Source: CAIWTU01 sp035686205
GTDB lineage: Bacteria > Desulfobacterota > Desulfuromonadia > Geobacterales > Geobacteraceae
NCBI GenBank assembly: GCA_035686205.1
Contig: DASRZQ010000043.1
Coordinates: 1 to 64,000 of the forward strand
DNA length: 64,000 bases
Direction of reading: 5' to 3'
Each line of letters starts with the position of its first letter. The first letter of the stretch is position 1. The translations under genes were made by a program, and so were the position numbers. Below are positions 16,163 to 24,001 of this stretch, in pieces. The notes beneath the pieces are model-generated. The model made no database searches and had not been told where the DNA came from. It saw only the letters and a program-made list of their open reading frames with translations.

Positions 16163-16967
16163 GTCAATGATAATTTTTAACGAAGAGGTTTCCCCCGGAT
16201 ATTACAGGATTCGCCTGACTGCGCCGCGTGAGATTCTAAAATCAAATCCGGGCCAGTTCGTCATGGTGCGGGTATTTGACGGAATCGATCCGCTGTTGCG
16301 CCGACCGTTCGGTATTTATGACGTGGGTAGTTTCGACCCGGGCTATGAGGCTGCCCCGAAGCAGCATTACTTTGAAATCCTTTACAAGGTGGTCGGAAAA
16401 GGAACCGGTATCCTTCAATCCCTCCACCAGAATGATCTGCTTGACGTGCTCGGGCCGCTCGGCAACGGCTTCGAGCCGGAGGGACCGGAGTCTGAGAAGA
16501 TTCTTGTCGGCGGGGGCTTCGGCCTGGCGCCCCTGTATTACCTGGCCAGGCATCTGGTCCCAAAACACAGGGTAAAAGTGTTTATCGGCGGCCGAAAAAA
16601 GGAAGACATCCTCTGCGTAACGGAATTCGAGCAGCTGGGAATAGATGCGTACGTGGCCACTGATGACGGCACTCTAGGCACAATGGGCCTGGTTACGGAG
16701 GTTCTGGAACGACACCTGATGAAAAACGACAACCGCCGGTCGATCTTTGCCTGCGGTCCCGGCCCGATGCTCAGGGCAACGGCGGCCATGGCGGCTCGGC
16801 GAAACATACTCTGCCAGGTTTCACTGGAGTCGAACATGGCCTGCGGGATGGGCGCTTGTCTCGGCTGCGTGACAAAGGGGAGCGGGCACACGGAAGAAAC
16901 ACCGGACTATCGCTGCGTCTGCAAGGACGGGCCGGTATTCGACTCGCGGGAAATTCTCTGGGACTAG
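16152..16967 (+). CDS. pyrK: dihydroorotate dehydrogenase electron-transfer subunit PyrK
   Basis: FAD and [2Fe-2S] subunit that lets class 1B dihydroorotate dehydrogenase pass electrons to NAD. The 271 residues comprise a ferredoxin-reductase-like FAD domain (LLRRPFGIYDV near 45, with the RxxS/G-type flavin motif), an NAD domain starting at LVGGGFGLAPL near 118, and C-terminal cluster Cys in MACGMGACLGCV and YRCVCKDGP. The start at 16152 has AAGGGG at seven bases; an upstream ATG at 16122 lies further inside rimI. It is followed directly by pyrD, its catalytic partner. Confidence 0.94.
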   Translation: MQFRSMIIFNEEVSPGYYRIRLTAPREILKSNPGQFVMVRVFDGIDPLLRRPFGIYDVGSFDPGYEAAPKQHYFEILYKVVGKGTGILQSLHQNDLLDVLGPLGNGFEPEGPESEKILVGGGFGLAPLYYLARHLVPKHRVKVFIGGRKKEDILCVTEFEQLGIDAYVATDDGTLGTMGLVTEVLERHLMKNDNRRSIFACGPGPMLRATAAMAARRNILCQVSLESNMACGMGACLGCVTKGSGHTEETPDYRCVCKDGPVFDSREILWD

Positions 16968-16981
16968 GAATGCGAGATAAT

Positions 16982-17899
16982 ATGAAAAAACCTGATCTTT
17001 CTGTGGAAATAGCCGGAATTAAAATGCGCAACCCGATAATGACCGCTTCGGGGACATTCGGCTATGGAGAAGAGTATTCGAAGTACTTGAATCTTGAACG
17101 CATCGGCGCCATAGTCACAAAGGGACTTTCGCTCAAACCGAAGGCAGGCAACCCGATGCCCCGTATTGTGGAAACCCCCGGCGGCATGCTGAATGCCATA
17201 GGGCTGCAGAATGTGGGAATCGAAGCCTTTATCGAGTCGAAACTGCCTTTTCTGCGAACCGTCGACACACCGGTCATTGTCAATTTTTTCGGCAATACGG
17301 AAGATGAATACGCTGAAATGGCGGAAAGGCTGGACGCGATACCCGAGGTCGCGGCGATGGAGATGAATATTTCCTGTCCAAATGTCAGGCACGGCGGGAT
17401 CGCCTTCGGTGTCGATCCGATAGCTGCGCATTCGGTGGTCAAGGCAGTGCGGGGATCTACCATCAAGCCGTTGATCGTGAAACTCTCGCCAAATGTCACT
17501 GATATAGTTGAAATGGCTCATGCCTGCGCCGAAGCTGAAGCTGACGCGCTTTCGCTCATTAACACCCTGACGGGAATGGCCATTGATCTGCAAAAGCGCA
17601 GGCCAGTCCTTGCCAACGTGACGGGAGGATTTTCAGGCCCCGCCCTGAAACCCATTGCCCTGAGAATGGTATGGCAGGTGGCTGGGGCGGTGGATATTCC
17701 GATCATCGGGATAGGCGGAATCACAAAGGCCTCGGACGTCCTGGAGTTCATGCTGGCGGGTGCCGCGGCCGTGCAGGTCGGCACCGCGAATTTCATCACA
17801 CCCGGCATTGCTGAAAAGATTGCGTCGGATATGGAACGCTACCTCGTTGAAAACCGTATCGCGGACGTAAAGGAGCTGATTGGCGCGCTTGAAGTATAA
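16982..17899 (+). CDS. pyrD: dihydroorotate dehydrogenase, catalytic subunit (class 1B)
   Basis: FMN enzyme oxidising dihydroorotate to orotate, working as a complex with PyrK. About 305 residues, with NPIMTASGTFGYG at the N-terminus, the class 1 catalytic Cys in NISCPNVRHGG near 128, the substrate-binding INTLTGMAID near 190, and the FMN phosphate site GIGGI...D near 235. I choose ATG 16982 by family alignment; ATG 16970 would add four residues. The longer reading from 16856 lies in pyrK and is rejected. PyrK next door argues for NAD rather than quinone as electron acceptor. Confidence 0.95.
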   Translation: MKKPDLSVEIAGIKMRNPIMTASGTFGYGEEYSKYLNLERIGAIVTKGLSLKPKAGNPMPRIVETPGGMLNAIGLQNVGIEAFIESKLPFLRTVDTPVIVNFFGNTEDEYAEMAERLDAIPEVAAMEMNISCPNVRHGGIAFGVDPIAAHSVVKAVRGSTIKPLIVKLSPNVTDIVEMAHACAEAEADALSLINTLTGMAIDLQKRRPVLANVTGGFSGPALKPIALRMVWQVAGAVDIPIIGIGGITKASDVLEFMLAGAAAVQVGTANFITPGIAEKIASDMERYLVENRIADVKELIGALEV

Positions 17900-17911
17900 A
17901 TATTTCCCGGC

Positions 17912-17941
17912 AAAGGGCGATCCGTGTTCCAGCCCTTTTTT
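17912..17941 (+). terminator. Terminator after pyrD
   Basis: AAAGGGC (17912-17918) pairs with GCCCTTT (17932-17938) around a 13-base loop and runs into a tract of six or more T. It lies 13 bases past the pyrD stop and just before the convergent stop of the cytidylate-kinase-like gene. Confidence 0.7.
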
Positions 17942-18584
17942 ATGGGGATGAATTCTTCCTCGTCTTTTCCGCAAGGCTCATGATCATTTCCGTTGCCTTG
18001 TCGAATCCGGTTTTTGCGGTATTGATGCACAGGTGGTAATTCCTGGCATCGGTCCAGTCCGCGCCGGTCATGACTTTCACGAATTTCGCGCGTTGCTGGT
18101 CCGCGTCGTCAACAATCTCGGCGGCCTGCAAGGCATCATCGATGGAATACAACTCCATTACGCGCCTGATCCGGATTTCGCTGGGAGCGTGGAGAAGGAC
18201 GCTTGCCAGATTAGGCTTGTCTCTAAGAACGTAAAACCCGGCGCGTCCGACAAGCACCGCGCTGCAATTCTCTGTAAGCTTCCTTATGATAGTCGACTCG
18301 GCGAAAAACAGTTCCCCGTCCGGTATCGGACGCAGTGGCGGGGGGACATACCCGGCCTCGGGCACACCGTAACAGAAAGCCCGCGCAACCCGTTCCCAGA
18401 AACTGGAGAGTCTTTCTTCCCTTTCGGAAAGAATGTTTTCGCTTTCATGGAGCAGTTCGGCGGCCTGATGAAGTATTTCCCGGTCTATGTACTTGACTCC
18501 GAGCCTGTCGGCCACCTGCCTGCCGATCAGCGATCCGCCGCTGCCGAGCTGTCTCGAAATAGCAATGATTACGTTCTGGTGCAT
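17940..18584 (-). CDS. cytidylate-kinase-like P-loop protein
   Basis: A 214-residue protein of the cytidylate-kinase-like family. The N-terminal ISRQLGSGGSLIGRQVADRLG carries a P-loop-like Gly-rich turn but lacks the standard GxxGxGKS of true Cmk, followed by the family's YIDREIL. Members are annotated as nucleotide kinases by fold only; no activity can be claimed here. Pro/Tyr-rich YVPPPLRPI at about 80-90 and an Arg-rich LID region (RIRRVMELY near 133) are visible. It is a lone leftward gene, convergent with pyrD. The ATG at 18584 lacks a strong ribosome site. Confidence 0.8.
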   Translation of the reverse strand: MHQNVIIAISRQLGSGGSLIGRQVADRLGVKYIDREILHQAAELLHESENILSEREERLSSFWERVARAFCYGVPEAGYVPPPLRPIPDGELFFAESTIIRKLTENCSAVLVGRAGFYVLRDKPNLASVLLHAPSEIRIRRVMELYSIDDALQAAEIVDDADQQRAKFVKVMTGADWTDARNYHLCINTAKTGFDKATEMIMSLAEKTRKNSSP

Positions 18585-18795
18585 TTAAGACTCCCGGAAA
18601 GATTGGGTCTGTCGGTATTCATGCGTGCAGTCTTTAATTATTGTATCATCACATCAAGAAAATTCACTTTTATGACCTGAGTACATCATTATTACGATTA
18701 TTTCGTATAAAAAACGCAGGTTCTGGTAAAATATAAGGTCCTTTTAAAACAGCGATCAAAAAGTCAGAGCGACCGGAATAGATTGCGGAACGCGT

Positions 18796-19233
18796 ATGAG
18801 CACGGATTCTGTTTCTGCGGGAGATCAACGGGGGCATTTGATGGTCATTGATTACATGTCTAAATTAAATGACAGTTTGTATAATGGGATTGGAATAAAA
18901 AATACGGTTTATGTTTCAATCTTATTTTTTTGTTTTTTTTGCTTATCAGGTTGCGTAACGGAAACCACGTCCGGAACGTTCCCGGATCAGAATATTATCG
19001 AAGAAAAAGCGGTTGCCAATAATCAGCGTGAGAAGATTGCGGAAGAAAAAGAGATTATGGAGCTGATTACAATTTTGCGGAACGATCCGGAAATGCAGGC
19101 GGTCCTGAACGACCCTGCTGCTATGAATGCGGTTATATTCATGGATATGAATTTCATCGAAAATGATCCCCGGATGAAGAAGCTTCGCAACAACCCCCGT
19201 ATGCGGGAGATTTTGAAAAAGCTGGGAAAATAA
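18796..19233 (+). CDS. small lipoprotein with STI1/DP-like helical tail
   Basis: Hypothetical protein of up to 145 residues. A hydrophobic stretch ends in the lipobox LSGC (Cys about residue 53 from the first ATG), so the mature protein should be a lipid-anchored, exported 93-residue domain. Starts at 18841 (after GGGGG) or 18856 would give a more usual signal peptide length. The mature part is charged and then carries repeated NDP/NNP turns between amphipathic helices (NDPEMQAVLNDPAAM, ENDPRMKKLRNNPRM), a pattern like the STI1/DP co-chaperone module. That likeness is by eye. No operon partner is evident. Confidence 0.6.
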   Translation: MSTDSVSAGDQRGHLMVIDYMSKLNDSLYNGIGIKNTVYVSILFFCFFCLSGCVTETTSGTFPDQNIIEEKAVANNQREKIAEEKEIMELITILRNDPEMQAVLNDPAAMNAVIFMDMNFIENDPRMKKLRNNPRMREILKKLGK

Positions 19234-19499
19234 CTGGTTGGAACCGCCTGGGCACCGGGTCTGGAGGGGATTTGGGGAAAGGCCTTTATACTTTTGCATG
19301 TTGGGAGGTTGGATGAATACGAATAGTTATTAATGATTAATTGTCATTCCGGTTTTGTCATGGTATAAGCATAGGCGGAAAGTCATAATTAAAAAACAGA
19401 CAATTACGGCTGGCATGTATGGGCGGCCGAAAGCGTCAAAGGGGCGCAGGTTTTATCGACATTAAAGGTGCTAACGAAATGTGCGGAAAGGGCAATCTC

Positions 19500-19751
19500 A
19501 TGAAAAATACGGTTCTGATTACTTGTACGGCATTTTTATTTCTTGCGGGATGCAACTCTTCCGGCCAGCAAAGCGAAGGAAAATATCAGGGCCGCCCCGA
19601 GACAAAGAAGCTTGAAGCTGCTTCAGCCGCGGGATATGACGGAAAAGCCATAAGAAAAAACGTCGATAATACGCTCAACAAAAATGACGAACACAACGAG
19701 GCTATCGACAAGACCTTTAAGAATACCAACGAAGATCAGCCGAAAGAGTAG
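19500..19751 (+). CDS. small putative lipoprotein
   Basis: An 83-residue protein of unknown function. The signal peptide (MKNTVLITCTAFLFLAGCNS) ends in lipobox LAGC with Cys18, predicting a lipid-anchored product. The mature part of about 65 residues is short, charged and probably disordered or helical, with no domain I recognise. ATG 19500 is chosen over an in-frame 19419 start because GGAAAGGG lies seven bases upstream and the signal peptide then begins correctly. A terminator follows at 19831. The stretch 19234-19499 before it shows no gene. Confidence 0.65.
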   Translation: MKNTVLITCTAFLFLAGCNSSGQQSEGKYQGRPETKKLEAASAAGYDGKAIRKNVDNTLNKNDEHNEAIDKTFKNTNEDQPKE

Positions 19752-19830
19752 AGCGGACATACATGTTTCACGGAATGTCTTGCGGGTAATAGTTATTCAA
19801 TTTGCTTATGATTTAAAAGTGCATTATGAA

Positions 19831-19859
19831 AAGGGCCTCCAATACGAGGCCCTTTTTTT
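19831..19859 (+). terminator. Rho-independent terminator
   Basis: AAGGGCCTC (19831-19839) pairs perfectly with GAGGCCCTT (19845-19853) around a six-base loop, followed by an unbroken T tract to 19859. It ends the lipoprotein transcript. The symmetric A-rich 5' side may also stop leftward transcription of the small zinc-ribbon gene. Confidence 0.85.
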
Positions 19860-19878
19860 GCAGGTTAAATATCAGCCC

Positions 19879-20055
19879 TTATCGGCTGCCCATTGAGGAT
19901 TGGCCGGAAAGCGAGACCGGTTCACAGAGATAAGATGAGTCATGGGATTTGGCGCCGCATTTAGCGCAGCTGAAACGCGATTCGACCGACATGGACCTTG
20001 CCTGTTTCACATTGGAGACCTCGCATATCTTCTTATGTGATTTTTTACCAAACAT
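19879..20055 (-). CDS. 58-residue zinc-ribbon-like small protein
   Basis: A small protein too short for most gene finders. Minus-strand ATG at 20055 is preceded by AAGGGGG at suitable spacing, and the frame stays open to TAA at 19879. The 58 residues start with a basic MFGKKSHKK, then have Cys11, the pair CAKC at 30-33, His39 and Cys44, a plausible single-zinc site. I do not recognise a named family. It lies 140 bases downstream of bioA on the same strand, so it may ride on the biotin transcript or have its own promoter. Coding support comes from the ribosome site and the Cys spacing only. Confidence 0.6.
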   Translation of the reverse strand: MFGKKSHKKICEVSNVKQARSMSVESRFSCAKCGAKSHDSSYLCEPVSLSGQSSMGSR

Positions 20056-20194
20056 AACATATTCCCCCTTCCCTCGGGAAGTAGGTACGACTTGCCTTTT
20101 CCTTATCTTACAACTAAGTAAATGAAAGTCAATATCAAAAACAATTCCGCGAACCGGAGCCGTGTAACAAGCGGTGCCTATAAAATGACGGGTC

Positions 20195-21562
20195 CTATCC
20201 GGTTATTTCCCTGATGGAAGCTTCAATGCAGTCCATCAGGATATTCAGCTCTTCAATGGTTATGGAAAGCGGCGGGAATATGACAATGACATTGCCGAGC
20301 GGACGCAGGAAAACACCGCGTTTAGCCGCTTCGAGGCATACCTTGACGCCAATTCTGTCTTCCCAGGGGAAAGGCTCTTTAGTATCCTTGTCTTTTACCA
20401 GCTCGATTCCGCCGATCATTCCGGCCTGACGCACATTGCCGACATGTTTCATGTGCGAAATGACATCCAGCCGTTCTTTTATATAGGTGATTCCGGCAGG
20501 GAGCTTTTCCAGAAGGCGTTCCTTTTCGAACAGGTCGAGACTGGCGAGTGCGGCGGCGCAGGCTATCGGGTTGCCAGTGAAAGTATGGCCGTGGAAAAAA
20601 GTTTTGAGTTCGGAGTAATCGCCGAGAAAGGCACTGTAAACCTCTTTGGTGGTCATGGTGACCGCCATCGGCAGATATCCCGCGGTGAGCCCTTTCGAAA
20701 GTGCCATGATGTCGGGCGTGACGCCTTCCCCGGCGCAGGCGAACATGCTGCCGGTTCTGCCGAAGCCTACGGCGACTTCATCGGCAATCATCAATATGCC
20801 GTACCTGTCGCAAAGCTCTCGAACCCCGCGGACGAAACCGGGAGGCTGGACGATAATACCCCCGGCGGCCTGGACTACAGGTTCGATGACGAGACCGGCT
20901 GTCTCGTGGGCATGCTCCGACATCAGTTTTTCCAGTTCCCGGAGGCAGAGATAACCGCATGTTTCATGATTGCCGTTCCCTCCGAGTTCACACCTGTAAC
21001 AATATGGCGACGGCGCATGGATGGTCGGAAAGAGAAGAGGGCGGAATGCCGCGTGAAAGATATCGATGCCGCCGACGCTCACAGCGCCGATTGTGTCCCC
21101 GTGATAGGCGTTCCTGAAGGTTATGAACCTGGTTTTGGAAGCATTTTTCCCGCCTTTGTGCTGATGATACTGGAAGGCCATTTTGATGCCTATTTCCACG
21201 GCGGTGGAGCCGTTATCGGAATAGAAAACCTTGCTGAGACCCGCTGGGGCAATATCAACCAGTCTTTTGGCAAGTATTGCCGATTTGTCGTTGGCCAGAC
21301 CGAGGAGCGTGGAATGTTCAAGCCGGTCAATCTGGTTCTTGACGGCGGTGTTGATTTCCTCCTTGCAGTGGCCGTGTACATTGGCCCAGATAGAAGCCAC
21401 ACCGTCCAGGTACCTGTTGCCTTCGGTATCGATAAGGTATGAACCAACTCCCCGCTCAATGACAATCGGCTCATGGGATTCCCATTCCAGCATCTGGGTA
21501 AACGGATGCCAAACGTATTTGCGGTCATATTCCCGCAAGGTGCTTGTATTTAATTCCGACAA
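20195..21562 (-). CDS. bioA: adenosylmethionine-8-amino-7-oxononanoate aminotransferase
   Basis: PLP enzyme making 7,8-diaminopelargonate, third step from pimeloyl thioester to biotin. About 455 residues of class III aminotransferase: VWHPFTQM near the N-terminus (BioA signature), GSTAVEIGIKMA near 116, RNAYHGDTIGA near 152, IADEVAVGFGRTG near 256, and the PLP-binding Lys in ALSKGLTAGYLP near 290. I prefer the TTG at 21562, which has GGAGG nine bases upstream; a TTG at 21607 would add 15 residues without a ribosome site. Last of bioB-bioD-bioA, 94 bases after bioD. Confidence 0.93.
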   Translation of the reverse strand: MSELNTSTLREYDRKYVWHPFTQMLEWESHEPIVIERGVGSYLIDTEGNRYLDGVASIWANVHGHCKEEINTAVKNQIDRLEHSTLLGLANDKSAILAKRLVDIAPAGLSKVFYSDNGSTAVEIGIKMAFQYHQHKGGKNASKTRFITFRNAYHGDTIGAVSVGGIDIFHAAFRPLLFPTIHAPSPYCYRCELGGNGNHETCGYLCLRELEKLMSEHAHETAGLVIEPVVQAAGGIIVQPPGFVRGVRELCDRYGILMIADEVAVGFGRTGSMFACAGEGVTPDIMALSKGLTAGYLPMAVTMTTKEVYSAFLGDYSELKTFFHGHTFTGNPIACAAALASLDLFEKERLLEKLPAGITYIKERLDVISHMKHVGNVRQAGMIGGIELVKDKDTKEPFPWEDRIGVKVCLEAAKRGVFLRPLGNVIVIFPPLSITIEELNILMDCIEASIREITG

Positions 21563-21656
21563 TTCTGGATACCTCCAATTCGGCAAATTCAATTTCGACA
21601 GGGACAACGGATAATTTCAGATGAATGACGGGCAGGATTTTTCCGGATTGCCGAGG

Positions 21657-22382
21657 TCAGCGGACTGCAAACGCAAGACTAATGATCTTTTCCGCGGAAG
21701 ACGCATTCATTTGTCCGATGATGCCTTCCACCTGCATCTTCTGGTTTTCACTTTCGATATGCGGAAAGACTCCGAGAACCGGAACTCCTGAAAATTCCTC
21801 GATCATGCTTGCGGCATAAACCTCGGCGGTTCCGGGATTCTCGGGATAATTGCCAATGATGATGCCTTTAACTTCGATATCCATCCGCTTTGCACAGAAA
21901 CATGTCATGAGGGTGTGATTTACGGTTCCCAGGTTTGGCCGCGCCACGATAATCAACGGAAGATCAAGAACCCGTATCAGGTCGGAAACGAGCCGGTTTT
22001 CCGTCAGGGGGACCATCAGGCCGCCCGCCCCCTCCACCAGCACGAAATCATTGGCTGCGGTCAAACGCAGGAAAGAATGAAGAATCGCGTCGAACTGAAT
22101 ATTTACCCCGTCAATGGCGGCCGAGACGGAAGGGGCGAGGGGTTCCCTGAGCAGGTATGGAGCAATGTCGGCATCCGGTGACCGGGTTGCTGATGCCCAT
22201 TTGAGAAGCTCCGCATCTTCGGAGATCAGTTTTCCGCCAGCAACCGCGCAGCCGCTTGTAACAGGCTTCATTACGCCCGCCTTAAATCCCCTGTCGCGCA
22301 GGAGCTTTGCCAGAACGGCCGTAACGACTGTCTTGCCGACCCCCGTGTCCGTGCCGGTTATGAAAACCCCTCCAGCCGTCAT
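21657..22382 (-). CDS. bioD: dethiobiotin synthetase
   Basis: ATP-dependent carboxylation and ring closure of diaminopelargonate. The 241 residues start with the P-loop GTDTGVGKT at 10-18, then KPVTSGC near 40, the EGAGGLMVPL motif near 120 and RPNLGTVNHTLMT near 152. Length and motifs are ordinary. Its ATG overlaps the bioB stop in a four-base ATGA junction (22379-22382), so translation is coupled to bioB. Confidence 0.95.
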   Translation of the reverse strand: MTAGGVFITGTDTGVGKTVVTAVLAKLLRDRGFKAGVMKPVTSGCAVAGGKLISEDAELLKWASATRSPDADIAPYLLREPLAPSVSAAIDGVNIQFDAILHSFLRLTAANDFVLVEGAGGLMVPLTENRLVSDLIRVLDLPLIIVARPNLGTVNHTLMTCFCAKRMDIEVKGIIIGNYPENPGTAEVYAASMIEEFSGVPVLGVFPHIESENQKMQVEGIIGQMNASSAEKIISLAFAVR

Positions 22383-23362
22383 GATTTGCGGACACTCAGC
22401 CCGAGGTCTTCGAGCATTTGCCGGTCGTGTTCGGGCGCCCTCCCGGTGGTGGTGAGGTAGTTTCCGATCATTGTCCCGCTCGCACCGGCAAAAAACATCA
22501 GTGACTGAAGGTCCCGAAGGTTTTTTTCACGGCCGCCGCATACCGATATCTGCTTGTCGGGAAGGACAAAACGAAACATGGCAATGATTCTCAGACAATC
22601 CATGGGCATCAGGAAGTCGGCTCCGGCAAGCCTTGTCCCCGGGACGGGGTTGAGAAAATTGATGGGTACCGAGTCCACGTCAAGCTCCCTGAGGGTGAGG
22701 GCGAACTCGACCCTCTGCCCGGCTGATTCGCCAAGACCGAATATCCCGCCGCAACAGACTTCAAGTCCGGCCTTTTTGACTGCTTTGACGGTATTAACGT
22801 CATCTTCGTAATCGTGGGTGGTGCACACATTGGGAAAGAAGCTCCGGGCGGTTTCCAGGTTATGGTGATATTTTCTCATTCCGGACTTTTTGAGAGCCTC
22901 CGCCGTTTTGCGGCCTATAATGCCAAGAGAACAAGCCGGGCGGATATTCGTCCCGTTGGCAATCCTGGTGATCGCGGAGCAGATGCGCTCCAGTTCGGGA
23001 CCCTCTTCAAGTGAAGCGCCGCTGGTAACAATGCCGAAGCAACCGGAGCCCTCTTTTTCGGCGTTCCGGGCAGCGTTGACTATTTCCTCGGTGTCTACCA
23101 GCTGGTAGACCGGCGTATCGGTCCGGTGATGGACTGACTGGGCGCAGAATGCACAGTCTTCTCCGCAGAGTCCGGATTTTGCGTTTATTATGGAGCAGAG
23201 ATGGACGCTGTTGCCGAAATAATGTCTCCTCAGCCTGTTTGCATGCGAAAGCAAATCAAAAGTATCGCAATCAGGGACCTTCAGGATTTCAAGCGCCTCA
23301 TCGGCTGTTATGAAACCACCGTCAAGGACTCGATCGGCAACGTCAGCAAATGAAAATTGCAT
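22379..23362 (-). CDS. bioB: biotin synthase
   Basis: Radical-SAM enzyme inserting sulfur into dethiobiotin. The 327 residues carry the CxxxCxxC motif as Cys66, Cys70 and Cys73 (CGEDCAFC), SAM-binding Gly-rich segments (CFGIVTSGAS near 117), the YHHNLETA region near 165 and the conserved Arg/Cys set for the [2Fe-2S] cluster further on. The ATG at 23362 follows GGAGG at six bases. First gene of bioB-bioD-bioA, under a predicted promoter with a BirA-type operator about 40 bases upstream. Genes for pimelate synthesis and bioF are not in the window. Confidence 0.96.
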   Translation of the reverse strand: MQFSFADVADRVLDGGFITADEALEILKVPDCDTFDLLSHANRLRRHYFGNSVHLCSIINAKSGLCGEDCAFCAQSVHHRTDTPVYQLVDTEEIVNAARNAEKEGSGCFGIVTSGASLEEGPELERICSAITRIANGTNIRPACSLGIIGRKTAEALKKSGMRKYHHNLETARSFFPNVCTTHDYEDDVNTVKAVKKAGLEVCCGGIFGLGESAGQRVEFALTLRELDVDSVPINFLNPVPGTRLAGADFLMPMDCLRIIAMFRFVLPDKQISVCGGREKNLRDLQSLMFFAGASGTMIGNYLTTTGRAPEHDRQMLEDLGLSVRKS

Positions 23363-23381
23363 GTTATCCTCCGTGCATAAT

Positions 23382-23436
23382 CAAGTAGCATAGAGGTATT
23401 CAGTTGTCAACCTGATATGCAGATGGAGGTTAACGA
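23382..23436 (-). promoter_or_regulatory. bioB promoter with BirA-type operator
   Basis: TTGTCAACC (23404-23412) and GGTTAACGA (23428-23436) are arms of an inverted repeat separated by 15 bases, matching the known BirA operator form TTGTAAACC-N14-16-GGTTTACAA with few changes. On the minus strand the left arm contains a perfect -35 box TTGACA (23410-23405). Seventeen bases on is TGC-TACTTG, an extended -10-like site (23387-23382). BirA-biotin binding would cover the -35 box and shut off bioB-bioD-bioA. birA itself is not in the window. Confidence 0.72.
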
Positions 23437-23806
23437 TTCGGACGAATAGTAAACTGAAACCATGAGCATAATGGCCTTCATTCAATTGGAATGCTCTGTT
23501 CCGGACTGGTTTGTCCGGATCACAATTGCGGCGAAATTCACCGGAGGGAGTCGGCATGTAACTGTACTTGCGGCGGTTGACCGTGTTTTTCTGCTCGTTA
23601 TGGTTTCATCCTTGCGGATTCAGGAGAATCATCATGAAGGTGTTGTTAATGCGATTCTTTCAGATACATGTTAATATACGCATATAAGGAATAAGCTAAC
23701 GTATGGATTTGCATATTTTCAAAATTCAAATCATTTTTTCAAGGGGCAGAGAAATGCTAAACTCAAAAAATAATCTGAGTAATACTAATCTCCCGCAAAA
23801 AATATT

Positions 23807-23897
23807 CCTCCCCCTTCAAGGGGGAGGCGAGGTGGGGGATGGGATACTTTGATACCGAGATGCCCATCCCCACCCCGACCCTCCCCTTGAAGGGGAG
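23807..23897. repeat. nested palindromic repeat (C-rich/G-rich), copy 1
   Basis: Two short near-perfect palindromes (CTCCCCCTTCAAGGGGGAG at 23808-23826 and CTCCCCTTGAAGGGGAG at 23881-23897) flank a larger inverted repeat, GGTGGGGGATGGG at 23831-23843 against CCCATCCCCACC at 23864-23875. The whole would fold as a long stem with hairpin ends. It lies 104 bases before clpX. A similar element is between fliP and fliQ. The rest of the 23437-24001 gap holds only a small CCGGAC/GTCCGG hairpin (23501-23518) and no credible gene. Confidence 0.75.
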
Positions 23898-24001
23898 AGA
23901 GTTTTGATGGAAGCGGGAAATTGATTCCAATCAGAAAAAATGACGAGAACGTTTTCCGAAGGCTGAAAGGCTCTCCAGGATCCCACTGAGGAGGATTTAA
24001 C

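Noticed and set aside
16856..16981. N-terminal extension of pyrD (start at 16856)
   Set aside because: It is an out-of-frame reading of the pyrK 3' end; the conserved enzyme starts at 16982.
20444..21442. 332-residue plus-strand frame
   Set aside because: Antisense of bioA; no family features.
23462..23674. 70-residue open frame between bioB and clpX
   Set aside because: No ribosome site, no recognisable motif, and codon use unlike neighbouring genes; probably chance.
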